From an uncultured Clostridia bacterium (lineage in GTDB: Bacteria > Bacillota > Clostridia > Christensenellales > UBA1242), in NCBI GenBank assembly GCA_934778215.1, contig CAKVOE010000001.1, positions 434,001 to 498,000 on the forward strand: DNA of 64,000 bases. The letters run 5' to 3'. The notes beneath the pieces were generated by a model that was not told the DNA's origin, did no database searches, and saw only the letters and a program-made list of their open reading frames with translations. The position numbers and the translations under genes were made by a program. Shown here one piece after another: positions 33,053 through 41,074 of the stretch; position 1 is the stretch's first letter; every line of letters begins with the position of its first letter.

Positions 33053-33895
33053 TTTTGTCAGTAAGTTTTCTAAGTTGGTTGTTGTGGCATCTATTAGTTT
33101 GTTTACATTTATACACCTAATGTCTGCAATACAGCGTGCTGTTTGCAACACAAACTTAGGCTCATTAACCCTTCCTCTATATGGTGACGGGCACAAAAAC
33201 GGTGCATCAGTTTCTATTAAAATTCTATCTAGCGGGCAAAGTTTCGCACAGCGTTGCAACTCCGTTTCGGTTTCACTATTTCGCTTAAAAGTTACCGAAC
33301 CCGAAAAAGATATATACAGTCCTATGCTTAAATAGGCCTGCATCTCTTTTTGATTACCGCTAAAGCAATGCAAAATTCCCCCATGTTTTAAATATTTTTT
33401 GTTATTGTTTAATAACATAATTGCATCACTATGAGCATCTCTTACATGAATAGAAATTGGCAAATTTAAACTATCTGCCAGTTTTATTTGTTTCAAAAAA
33501 ACTTCCTTTTGATAGTCTTTGTTTTTATAATCACCGTGATAATCTAGCCCAATTTCGCCAACCCCTACAAAATGGTCATCTGTCGCCTTTAAATTTTTTA
33601 AAAATGCCACATATTCATCGTTATAGTCGTCTATATCTACGGGGTGCAATCCCACCATATAATAAACATTCTTGTGTTGACTGCTTATTTTTTGTGCCAA
33701 CTTTCCGTCAGTTATTGACCCTGCCATATTAACAATGGCACACAATTTGTTTTGTTTCATAGTTTGCACCACCTCTTCTGCGTTTTGCATAAGTGATAGG
33801 TGTGCGTGACTATCTGCTAAAAGACTAACAATATCATCGGTTTTTAAATTAATTTTTTCTTTTTGCTTTTCGTTTTGTTGTTCGCTATTTTCCAT
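33041..33895 (-). CDS. tatD: TatD-family metal-dependent DNase
   Basis: A 284-residue TIM-barrel hydrolase of the amidohydrolase superfamily, with 3'-5' DNase activity in characterised members. Metal ligands are seen in DSHAHLS, VGEIGLDYH, ISIHVRDAH, LHCFSG and ETDAPFLCP. GGAG lies seven bases before the ATG. A short Gln/Lys/Glu-rich N-terminal extension precedes the barrel. Followed by ksgA but separated from it by a strong hairpin. Confidence 0.93.
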   Translation of the reverse strand: MENSEQQNEKQKEKINLKTDDIVSLLADSHAHLSLMQNAEEVVQTMKQNKLCAIVNMAGSITDGKLAQKISSQHKNVYYMVGLHPVDIDDYNDEYVAFLKNLKATDDHFVGVGEIGLDYHGDYKNKDYQKEVFLKQIKLADSLNLPISIHVRDAHSDAIMLLNNNKKYLKHGGILHCFSGNQKEMQAYLSIGLYISFSGSVTFKRNSETETELQRCAKLCPLDRILIETDAPFLCPSPYRGRVNEPKFVLQTARCIADIRCINVNKLIDATTTNLENLLTKKFK

Positions 33896-33999
33896 TTTTA
33901 CGCTCCAATCTACTTCACGAATATTATAAATGTATCCTGCACTTTTGTCAATTTAATCTATTAAGTAATTAAATTTAGACATTTAAAATAAAATTAAAT

Positions 34000-34590
34000 A
34001 TGAATAAAATTTGGTTAATAGTTTGTGCGATTGCCTGCGTTATTTTGGGGCTAACATGTCCTGAAAGCGTTTTGCCAGATATGCTTGAAGCCACAAATAA
34101 CGCACTAAAATTATCCTTTGAATTGCTCGCCATTTATGCGTTGTGGCTGGGAATTTTGGGAATTGTTGAAAACACAGCACTATCTTCATTTTTGGCGAAA
34201 ATATTGTCACCATTAATTGACTGGCTGTGGGGCAAAAAAGATATGAATGCCGAAGCAAAAAAATATCTTTCACTATCACTTTCTACCAGTTTTTTGGGAA
34301 TTGGTGGAGCAAGTGTTCCCTTTGGTATAAAAGCAATTGAAAAAATGGATAACAAGTCGGGCACAGTAACTTTTCCTATGATTATGACAATAATTTTCGC
34401 AAGTTCTGGCGTTCAACTTTTACCGACAACGGTTATGGGCTTAATGATTGCAAGCGGAAGTGAGTCACCGTCATTTATTATATTGCCCACCATTTTGGCT
34501 GGACTTTGCACCACAATTGTTGGCGTTTGTCTTGCAAAACTATTTGAGCGAATATTTAAAAATAAACAAAACAAAAGGGATAAACTATGA
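34000..34590 (+). CDS. spmA: Spore maturation protein A
   Basis: A 196-residue membrane protein with the nucleoside-recognition (Gate) domain. Family features are ALKLSFELLAIYALWLGILGI, LSPLIDWLW and LSTSFLGIGGASVPFGIKAIE. In Bacillus subtilis spmA and spmB are needed for full spore core dehydration. There is no ribosome binding site before the ATG. The gene overlaps spmB by four bases (ATGA), showing translational coupling. Confidence 0.93.
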   Translation: MNKIWLIVCAIACVILGLTCPESVLPDMLEATNNALKLSFELLAIYALWLGILGIVENTALSSFLAKILSPLIDWLWGKKDMNAEAKKYLSLSLSTSFLGIGGASVPFGIKAIEKMDNKSGTVTFPMIMTIIFASSGVQLLPTTVMGLMIASGSESPSFIILPTILAGLCTTIVGVCLAKLFERIFKNKQNKRDKL

Positions 34591-35096
34591 TTTATTTTTT
34601 GCCAATATTATTTGTGACGATATTTGTATATTGTCTTATAAAAAACATTCCTGCCTACGATTTTTTTGTGAAAGGCTCAAAGGAGGCCGTAAACTTAGTT
34701 ATATCAATTTTGCCCTATTTGTGTGCAATTTTTATTTTTGTAACGCTTTTGGATAAAAGTGGAATTTCTGATATTTTATGCAAAACCTGTGAGCCGATAT
34801 TAAAATTTTGTGGCATTCCGGTAGAACTTTCAAAACTTGTAGTGCTTAGACCTTTTTCGGGAAACGGGTCGCTTGCAATTGTAAAAGACATATTTGTTAA
34901 CTATGGTGCCGATAGTTATATTGGCAGATGTGCGAGCGTTGTGCTTGGTGCCAGCGACACAATCTTTTATGTAACCGCCGTTTATTTTAGCACCATAAAT
35001 ATTAAAAATATGCGATACCTTATTCCCGTTTGTATAATTGCTTGCTTTGTAGGTTCTGCGGCTGCGTGCTTATTGGTTAGACTTTTTGGGGGTTAA
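34587..35096 (+). CDS. spmB: Spore maturation protein B
   Basis: A 169-residue Gate-domain membrane protein, partner of SpmA. FFVKGSKEAVNLVISILPYLCAIFI, LRPFSGNGSLAIVKDIF and VVLGASDTIFYVTAVYF match SpmB. The ATG overlaps the spmA stop. Together with ytfJ and the SpoIIM-like gene it argues that the organism, or its recent ancestor, sporulates. Confidence 0.94.
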   Translation: MIYFLPILFVTIFVYCLIKNIPAYDFFVKGSKEAVNLVISILPYLCAIFIFVTLLDKSGISDILCKTCEPILKFCGIPVELSKLVVLRPFSGNGSLAIVKDIFVNYGADSYIGRCASVVLGASDTIFYVTAVYFSTINIKNMRYLIPVCIIACFVGSAAACLLVRLFGG

Positions 35097-35292
35097 TTTG
35101 GGGTTAATTTTAAATTGATTTTTGAAAAATATTTAGTTGGTTTTTTAAATTATTAATGCAAAAATTTGCCATAAATACACCCCCAATAAGAGATACAATT
35201 TTTGAATTGAATAAACAGTCGACTGAGTAACTTTTTGCTAAAAATGGGCAAATTTGAAACTAAAACACCCACTTTGTTTTTTTAAAAAACAT

Positions 35293-35333
35293 AAAAACCC
35301 TACAAAACAATGTATTTTTGTAGAGTTTTTTGT
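35293..35333. terminator. Terminator between spmB and trmN6
   Basis: Stem CTACAAAA / TTTTGTAG (35300-35307, 35316-35323), extended by A-C / G-T pairs, with T runs on both strands. The remaining 35097-35292 shows no gene or clear element. Confidence 0.7.
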
Positions 35334-35359
35334 AACTTTTTTTGAGATAAAAAACCGTG

Positions 35360-36007
35360 CTAATTTTTGGTAAGTTTTATCAAAAATCTTCTTAGTTTGT
35401 TGCCTTCTAAAACTTCTTCTTTTGAAATTGCAAAGTTGTATTTTTTTGCAAGTTTTAGCAATTCATTATGTCTTTCTAAAATATGAATTAAATATAGTGT
35501 GCCACCCTGTTTTAAAATTTTTTGTGCCGACAAAATTATATCTTCTAGTGTTACCGATATTTCGTGACGGGCAATTGACTTGCTCGCCTGCTCATTTATT
35601 TTCCCACTACCCTTTTTGAAGTAAGGCGGGTTACAGCAAATACAATCTACATCAGAAAGATATTTTTCGGCATTTATTAAACTGGTATTATACATTGTAA
35701 TTTCAGTTTTTTCATTATTAAACATATTTGTATATTTGCACAAATTTGCTAACTCTTCTTGAATTTCAAATTGAACTAATTTTTGTGTTTTTATTCTGCC
35801 AATTATCTCTAACCCTACAATTCCGCTACCGCTACAAAAATCTACAAGTGTACCGATTTTGTCTTCGCTAACAAAGTTTGCAAGCCTTACACTGTCACTA
35901 GTAAAGGTATAATATTTATCACATTGAAAAATTGGGCTACCATCTGTAAGGTAGTCCAATTCCCATCCAAAATTTTGTGCTATTTGGCTTGGAGTAAGCG
36001 CATTCAT
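35360..36007 (-). CDS. trmN6: tRNA1(Val) (adenine37-N6)-methyltransferase
   Basis: A 215-residue class I SAM methyltransferase of the TrmN6/YfiC (YabB) family. Motif I is LVDFCSGSGIVGLEI, and the N6-adenine motif is CNPPYFKKGSG. The start is set by GGAG six bases upstream, within the end of the ferredoxin gene. The order holB-ricT-(ferredoxin)-trmN6 matches the holB-yaaT-yabA-yabB region of Bacillus, with a ferredoxin in the place of yabA. Confidence 0.9.
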   Translation of the reverse strand: MNALTPSQIAQNFGWELDYLTDGSPIFQCDKYYTFTSDSVRLANFVSEDKIGTLVDFCSGSGIVGLEIIGRIKTQKLVQFEIQEELANLCKYTNMFNNEKTEITMYNTSLINAEKYLSDVDCICCNPPYFKKGSGKINEQASKSIARHEISVTLEDIILSAQKILKQGGTLYLIHILERHNELLKLAKKYNFAISKEEVLEGNKLRRFLIKLTKN

Positions 36008-36010
36008 AAA

Positions 36011-36184
36011 TTACTCCGCTGGTGTTGGTGCTGAAACAGGGCAAACACTTGCACATAGTCCGCAAGAAATACACTTTTCTGGGTCTATTACAAATTTGCC
36101 ATCACCCATTGTGATTGCACCTACTGGACAATTGCCAGCACAAGCACCACAAGCAATACATGCATCGGTTATAATATATGCCAT
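36011..36184 (-). CDS. 2[4Fe-4S] ferredoxin
   Basis: A 57-residue clostridial-type ferredoxin. The first cluster motif is CIACGACAGNCP and the second is CISCGLCASVCP, both complete CxxCxxCxxxCP. Small soluble electron carrier. Its ATG shares one base with the ricT stop codon and it has AAGGAG ten bases upstream, inside ricT. Being between ricT, whose B. subtilis homologue carries Fe-S clusters with RicA and RicF, and trmN6 suggests a redox link to that complex, but this is inference. Confidence 0.95.
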   Translation of the reverse strand: MAYIITDACIACGACAGNCPVGAITMGDGKFVIDPEKCISCGLCASVCPVSAPTPAE

Positions 36185-37380
36185 TACAAATTTTCTCCTT
36201 TTTTTGGCTTAAAGTTTCGATGAAAATTTCCGTGGCGATTTTTTTTGTTCTTTTTGTGGTTTTTTATATCGCCATTAACAGATTCCGCCACCCCTTCATC
36301 TATTTTATTATAAGCATTTTGCCCTTTAAAATCAACTTTTTTTGCTGGACTTTGAAAACTTTCATTATTGTTGCCCTTTTTAATTTCGTTAAATTTTGTT
36401 AATATTTCTACCCTTTCTTCTTCGGTAAAGTTTTTGGCTTCGGTGTGCAAATTGGTTTCGTGGTTTGTTTGGTTTTGCTTAGCACAACCTACACAATCTG
36501 CACCACTGCATTGCAAACACCCGCCTTGAACTGCTCTCTTTTCGTTATTACAATTACCTTCATCGCCATAAAGGTCTATTCCTAAATCTTTGCAAGTGTA
36601 ATCAACAAACTTATAACTGTCGTCATCTGATACAACTTTTAGGGTTATAACGCCTTTAATTATGTCGCTAGAACAAACCGTTCCTTTACCTTCTGGGGTT
36701 TCAAAAACCGTGCCATTTTTTGGCATTTTTGAAAGCAATTCTTTATATACAGGCTCTTCAAACGCCAAACAGCACATCATTTTGCCACAGGCTCCACCCG
36801 TTTTTGATGGCGAAAGTGACATATTTTGCGTTTTTGCCATTTTTACAACTACATGCTCACTTTGTTGCAAAAAAGTGGTACAGCAACATGGTCTTCCACA
36901 AAGTCCAAGCGCCCCAACCGATTTTACTTCATCTCTAATGCCAATTTGACGCAACTCAATTTTTGTTTTTAGAGTGCTAGCCAAAACTTTTAAAAGTTCC
37001 CTAAAATCTACCCTATCGTCACTTGTATACGAAATGGTAACCTTGCTACCATCAAAGGCGTATACCACTTCTATAACCTTCATAGGAAGTTTTAGCGCTT
37101 CAATTTTTTGTACAATTATTGGCAAATTTTCTTCGGCCTTGCGTTTTTGTTTTTCTATTTTTTCTTTGTCTTCATTAGTAACTTTGCGAACAACTGGTCT
37201 TAATGGTTGCTCAATTTCTGTGTCCTTAACCAAAAACTTTGGCTTTGCAACAACGCCTACCGCAAGCCCGCCGGCAGTGTCTACAACTACCTCATCGCCC
37301 GATTTTAATTCCTCTTCTATTGGGGAAAAATAATATACTTTTGTTGCTTGACGAAAACTTACACCTATTACTTCTTGCAT
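36184..37380 (-). CDS. ricT: RicT/YaaT (PSP1 C-terminal domain) with a Cys-rich, basic extension
   Basis: Regulator of mRNA maturation (Y-complex with RicA and RicF) in Bacillus. The PSP1 core spans residues 1-260: VIGVSFRQATKVYYF, LGLCGRPCCCTTFL and GGACGKMMCCLAFEE with its cysteine pairs. At 398 residues it is about 120 longer than YaaT. The extension has a further motif CLQCSGADCVGC (CxxCx4CxxC) near residue 290 and a Lys/His/Asn-rich end. It overlaps the end of holB by 13 bases. Confidence 0.92.
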   Translation of the reverse strand: MQEVIGVSFRQATKVYYFSPIEEELKSGDEVVVDTAGGLAVGVVAKPKFLVKDTEIEQPLRPVVRKVTNEDKEKIEKQKRKAEENLPIIVQKIEALKLPMKVIEVVYAFDGSKVTISYTSDDRVDFRELLKVLASTLKTKIELRQIGIRDEVKSVGALGLCGRPCCCTTFLQQSEHVVVKMAKTQNMSLSPSKTGGACGKMMCCLAFEEPVYKELLSKMPKNGTVFETPEGKGTVCSSDIIKGVITLKVVSDDDSYKFVDYTCKDLGIDLYGDEGNCNNEKRAVQGGCLQCSGADCVGCAKQNQTNHETNLHTEAKNFTEEERVEILTKFNEIKKGNNNESFQSPAKKVDFKGQNAYNKIDEGVAESVNGDIKNHKKNKKNRHGNFHRNFKPKKGENL

Positions 37381-38345
37381 TTAATTCTAACCTCCACAAT
37401 TTTTAACAATACCTGGTCAATAATATTTATTTTTGAAACATTTGCTTCTAACATTTTTTTCGCTTCATAGGTTTGCTCCATAATTTTTGCTAATGCGGTA
37501 TATGAAAGCGAATTTGCAATTTCATTTAATTTAATTTTATTAGTTTTATTTTGAACTAACGAAAGGTTACCCGACTTTATTCTTATGGTATCTAACAGTA
37601 CAAATTGCAAGGTGTTTACCAAATCATCAAAGCAATCTAAAAAGGCTTGCATTTTTACGGCATAATTTAATATTGCTGTGGTGGTTGTCATATTTTGCAA
37701 ACAGTCTAATACCAAGTTTAAAATTTCTCTAACCTCAGACTTGCCTGCAAGGGCTAACGCTTTTGTTACATTTCCGCAACTTTCTGTTGCAATAATTTCG
37801 GCATCAGCCACACCCTTTTCTTTTAAAATCTCTACCAGCACGCTATCTGCAATCGGCTCCAAAAAGATTTTTTGCGTACGACTAAGAGTAGTTTGTAGTA
37901 GTTTGTTTGTGTTTGAAACCAACAAAATAAACAAAACATCATTTGGCGGTTCTTCGATGGTTTTTAATAGTTTATTTTCGACCGTTTTATTAATAAGGTC
38001 AAAACTATACAACAAATAAACCTTGGTATTTGCAGAGTATGGTCTTATGGGTGCATTTGTAACAATTTCTTCGGCGTCAGTTATATCTATAACCTTATCT
38101 TTGCCAAAAACCAAAATGTCGGGGTGTATTAGTTTTTCGGCATTTGTACAGCCGTTGCAACTGTTACAAACCTCGCCGTTTTGTACATTTTCACAAAAGA
38201 GCAACTTTAAAACACATTTAGAAAACTCTTCTAAATACAACTCGTCTTCACTAATAAACATTAGTGCATGAAACAGCCGACCATACATTACTTCGGTCTG
38301 AATTCTTTTATAACTTGCACTGTTTAAAATTACCTTTTCTAACAT
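37368..38345 (-). CDS. holB: DNA polymerase III subunit delta'
   Basis: A 325-residue clamp-loader subunit. HALMFISEDELYLEEFSK is in place of a Walker A, as is usual for the non-ATPase delta' subunit. A zinc module CENVQNGEVCNSCNGC follows, then DITDAEEI, LLKTIEEPPNDVLFIL and TLSRTQKI. First gene of the unit holB-ricT-ferredoxin-trmN6. CGGAG lies seven bases before the ATG. Confidence 0.93.
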   Translation of the reverse strand: MLEKVILNSASYKRIQTEVMYGRLFHALMFISEDELYLEEFSKCVLKLLFCENVQNGEVCNSCNGCTNAEKLIHPDILVFGKDKVIDITDAEEIVTNAPIRPYSANTKVYLLYSFDLINKTVENKLLKTIEEPPNDVLFILLVSNTNKLLQTTLSRTQKIFLEPIADSVLVEILKEKGVADAEIIATESCGNVTKALALAGKSEVREILNLVLDCLQNMTTTTAILNYAVKMQAFLDCFDDLVNTLQFVLLDTIRIKSGNLSLVQNKTNKIKLNEIANSLSYTALAKIMEQTYEAKKMLEANVSKINIIDQVLLKIVEVRIKCKK

Positions 38346-38425
38346 AGTTTTGCTCCGATTATTATGTTACCACAATTGACAATTCGTGTCAACCTAATAA
38401 AATCGACAAATTTTTGACCTAGCCA

Positions 38426-38453
38426 TTGATTTTTTTTAAATTTGTGCTATAAT
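38426..38453 (+). promoter_or_regulatory. Promoter of the gene at 38509
   Basis: TTGATT (38426-38431), 16-bp spacer, TATAAT (38448-38453). TTGACC at 38414 is an alternative with a long spacer. Confidence 0.6.
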
Positions 38454-38508
38454 AAAGTCACAGATTTTGTAAAGGGCAAAATTCAAGTATTATAATCGGG
38501 GGCGAACA

Positions 38509-38832
38509 ATGGACGAAATTAAATTAAAAGAAGAGTTTTTGACTAAACTTAAAATGACCAAAAGCAATAACATTATGTTAAAAACAAAGCAAGGCGAAAA
38601 ATTTGCTTTTACTATGTTAGACCTAATTAAAAGTGGTGACGGCAGATTTTATTCGGTTGCTAAGCCACCAATAGACTTCCCTAACGCAAAGGCAAATTCT
38701 GTCGTTGTATTTGCAGTAAAATACGACCGAAATGAATGTCCTTACCTAGTTTTAGAGGCTGACCGTGACACCAGAAGCAATGTTTTTTCTACATACAACG
38801 AAAGAAAAAAATTACACGAAACTGCCTTTTAA
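38509..38832 (+). CDS. Hypothetical 107-residue protein
   Basis: A small soluble protein of unknown family. It has a helical N-terminus followed by beta-rich sequence (KQGEKFAFTMLDLI, NSVVVFAVKYDRNECPYLVLEAD), with no membrane or signal segment. GGGGG lies seven bases before the ATG. It is a complete single-gene unit with consensus promoter and strong terminator, which supports it being real. Confidence 0.75.
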   Translation: MDEIKLKEEFLTKLKMTKSNNIMLKTKQGEKFAFTMLDLIKSGDGRFYSVAKPPIDFPNAKANSVVVFAVKYDRNECPYLVLEADRDTRSNVFSTYNERKKLHETAF

Positions 38833-38840
38833 AAAAATTT

Positions 38841-38867
38841 CCCTATCATTATTGATAGGGTTTTTTT
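38841..38867 (+). terminator. Terminator of the gene at 38509
   Basis: 8-bp stem CCCTATCA / TGATAGGG, 4-nt loop, seven T. Confidence 0.9.
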
Positions 38868-38898
38868 ATTTTAAAAATTATTTAAAAATAAACATTTT

Positions 38899-39501
38899 TT
38901 AATTGTTTACTATAATCATTGACTTTAAAATTGTTGGGTAAACTACCCCATACAAAAAACTAGAAACCGCCACCAAAACAATTAGCCATACAGACTCCTT
39001 TATGTATACACTAACGCTCTCTAAAAAGGTTTTGTGAAATTTTTTGGCGTACTCTCTACGCTTTATAAATAACGCACTTGCATAGTTTATAATTGTTAAA
39101 TTTATTAGGTTTACTGGCGAAATAAATATGAGTGCGTTTAAAGCCCCCGTTAATCCGTTTTCTTGAATAACCACTGTTGCAGAGATGCCAAGCAATAACC
39201 CTTGATACATTAGGTAAATAAAATCTAAAAAACTTGTAAATTTTAATAGACTGAACAAAAATATTATAACTATTGGCAAAAGCAACTTAAAAAAACTCGA
39301 AAAAAACAGACTGACCGAACTATACTCGCCGGTAATTAATTCTTGGAGCGTAACGGTGCTAGACGAAAAAACAACGGCATCTTCGCCCGAAATTGCTATG
39401 CAAACGCCAACAATTATGCCAACAACAATACAAATATACCCAACAACAATTTGCGTCTTGTTGGATAAAATAAAGCCCTTTATTGTTTTAGCGTTTAACA
39501 T
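38899..39501 (-). CDS. SpoIIM-like (DUF95) membrane protein
   Basis: About 200 residues with five hydrophobic helices. QIVVGYICIVVGIIVGVCI near the N-terminus, the central YLMYQGLLLGISATVVIQE, and GALNALIFISPVNLINLTII resemble stage II sporulation protein M, where a Gly-rich helix pair precedes a conserved Pro-Asn. SpoIIM is part of the DMP peptidoglycan hydrolase complex in engulfment; the match here is topological and moderate. The chosen ATG at 39501 lies seven bases after a -10 box and has no ribosome binding site. Starts at 39510 and a TTG at 39555 overlap or precede that promoter. Confidence 0.6.
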   Translation of the reverse strand: MLNAKTIKGFILSNKTQIVVGYICIVVGIIVGVCIAISGEDAVVFSSSTVTLQELITGEYSSVSLFFSSFFKLLLPIVIIFLFSLLKFTSFLDFIYLMYQGLLLGISATVVIQENGLTGALNALIFISPVNLINLTIINYASALFIKRREYAKKFHKTFLESVSVYIKESVWLIVLVAVSSFLYGVVYPTILKSMIIVNN

Positions 39502-39508
39502 TCTTGCC

Positions 39509-39537
39509 ATTATAGTAAATAATATGAAATTATGTAA
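39509..39537 (-). promoter_or_regulatory. Promoter of the SpoIIM-like gene, predicted leaderless
   Basis: Minus strand TTACAT (39537-39532), 17-bp spacer, TATAAT (39514-39509), seven bases before ATG 39501. The TATAAT itself contains the alternative ATG at 39510. The following 39540-39727 region is locally richer in G+C but contains no gene. Confidence 0.6.
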
Positions 39538-39727
39538 GAATTTATGAAAATGCAACCATTTAGCCCGCCCTCTGCCACGCCAGCAACAGTTGAGGGGGTA
39601 ACATTTGTCGGGTATCTTGCTATGCCTCTAACCTTATAATTATGCTATGCCATTGACACAAAAATACACCACGTTTTGATACAAACCACATTAGAATAAA
39701 CCTAATTAGTGGGTAAAAGTTTACATT

Positions 39728-40288
39728 TTATATTAACTTAAACTTATAATCGCTATCAAATATTATGTCTTTATTATCTGAAATCTCAGCCCACAACTCC
39801 CAATATGTTACCAAAATTTTATCATCTTTATTTAAACCAAGTTTATTACAAATTTTGAAAATTTCATTTTCTTCACCCTCAATTTCCATGAAGATACCAA
39901 ATGGAAGTTCATCTAGTGTAACATTGCAATTGTCTAATTTCCAATGTTGCCTATATTTTTCCATTGTTCTTGTATAATCTAGACCTAAAACATTCAAAAT
40001 ATAACACATTTTGTCAATATCTTCGATTTCAAACTCGGTTTCTTTTCTTGCTCTAACACTCTTTTCTGCATTGTTGATTTTTTCTTTTAAGGTAATTGTG
40101 TTGCTAAAACCAGATCTTACCCGCAAAAATTTACCTTGTTTTTCATATTCTTGTGCTTTTGTATCAAATCTTATTGTCTTTTCAAGTGCCCCGCCAATAA
40201 AGATTGCCCCACTACGGCGCAGAGTGTCAACAACCCCTTCAATATTGTTTATTTTTAATTTGATTTCTTTTTCAATGTATTCTTTCAT
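39728..40288 (-). CDS. CYTH-domain protein (class IV adenylate cyclase/triphosphatase-like)
   Basis: A 186-residue CYTH tunnel-fold protein. The N-terminal ExExK motif (EKEIK in YIEKEIKLKI) binds metal and phosphate. Alternating basic strands follow (KFLRVRSG, TITLKEK, KSVRARKETEFEI) and then the acidic pair in VTLDELPFGIFMEIEGEE. This is the layout of CyaB-like cyclases and thiamine or tripolyphosphate hydrolases; the reaction cannot be told from sequence. GGGAG lies before the ATG, which overlaps the stop of a short upstream frame. Confidence 0.88.
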   Translation of the reverse strand: MKEYIEKEIKLKINNIEGVVDTLRRSGAIFIGGALEKTIRFDTKAQEYEKQGKFLRVRSGFSNTITLKEKINNAEKSVRARKETEFEIEDIDKMCYILNVLGLDYTRTMEKYRQHWKLDNCNVTLDELPFGIFMEIEGEENEIFKICNKLGLNKDDKILVTYWELWAEISDNKDIIFDSDYKFKLI

Positions 40289-40431
40289 TTATCTTCTCCC
40301 TTATTTAATATTTTTTTATATAAATCATTTGTCCAATTATTGTTTTTTTCTATGTCACAAACAGGCAAAACCTTGTCAAGAACTACAACATAATCCGCAC
40401 TCTTTAATGAATATAAACTTTTAGGAAACAT
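40285..40431 (-). CDS. Possible 48-residue protein or gene remnant coupled to the CYTH gene
   Basis: A 48-codon frame ending in an ATGA overlap with the CYTH start. The product contains LKSADYVVVLDKVLPVCDIE and looks like the end of a larger alpha/beta protein. Its ATG is preceded by AGGA with only one base of spacing, and the start codon lies in the arm of a hairpin (ATTCCT / AGGAAT). An in-frame stop lies about 15 codons upstream, so it may be the surviving 3' end of a decayed gene. Confidence 0.35.
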   Translation of the reverse strand: MFPKSLYSLKSADYVVVLDKVLPVCDIEKNNNWTNDLYKKILNKGEDK

Positions 40432-40717
40432 TCCTAACGTGGTAGGAATATTTTGATTTTAACTTGTAGTCTTAATCTTTTATATAAGGAAGATCACATC
40501 TATAACTCGATGGCAAATCTATTCTAAATCTCAAATTGTACATTAAGGAATATTTTATAAAGCTTAAAATTATTCCTTTTAGTATAATTCTTCCCTCTCA
40601 TTCTTTTATATTATACATTAAATTTTTATAATTAAAAAATGTTTTTTCGTTTATAAATAATTTTTTTACATTTTGACAAATAAGGTTATATATAAAATAA
40701 TGGGCGAAACCGCCCGC
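40432..40717. other. Gene-free AT-rich stretch before the repeat island
   Basis: No frame or RNA gene was found. The only structure is an inverted repeat AAGGAATA..TATTCCTT at 40545-40578, and a short GGGCG/CGCCC palindrome next to the element at 40718. Confidence 0.5.
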
Positions 40718-40991
40718 TGTAGGGCGGGGAAATCTTCCCCGCCGTGACCTTGTTTGACGATATGTCATAAATTTTGATTAAAGTTATAAGTGTGTAATTT
40801 TATTTGATTAGTTTATTATTCAGTTTTTATTGTTACCAATAAGTTTAAGCAAGTAATTGTTGCGATTGTGGTATTTTTTTGTGATTTGTATAAAATTAAT
40901 TCATAGATATGGTTGTACCTGTTGGTTTAAGTAAAAAATTTGAATGCCACGACAAATAAGGAAACGGCGGGGATAATATCCCCGCCCTACA
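40718..40991. mobile_element. MITE-like element with 32-bp palindromic inverted ends
   Basis: A 274-bp non-coding element. The left end TGTAGGGCGGGGA and right end TCCCCGCCCTACA are perfect inverted repeats that extend to about 32 bp with a few changes. Each end is itself a hairpin (GGCGGGGA / TCCCCGCC). The interior is AT-rich with no frame. No target-site duplication is obvious. A partial copy of its right half (from TACCTRTTGGTTTAAGT to GGCGGGGAT) recurs at 57671-57735. Non-autonomous; no transposase in the window. Confidence 0.65.
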
Positions 40992-41074
40992 ACAGGCAAA
41001 GCCTGTTAATTTATTATATTAATGTTATATTTCAAAAATTTTATGTTACAGCACAACCAAATCTCATTTAGTGG

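Noticed and set aside
39540..39727. G+C-richer gap as a third copy of the structured element
   Set aside because: Contains CCCTC/GAGGG and a repeated TGCTATGCC but neither of the two conserved boxes, so no homology could be shown.
40718..40991. Complete insertion sequence
   Set aside because: The interior is only about 210 bp with no frame, so no transposase can be encoded.
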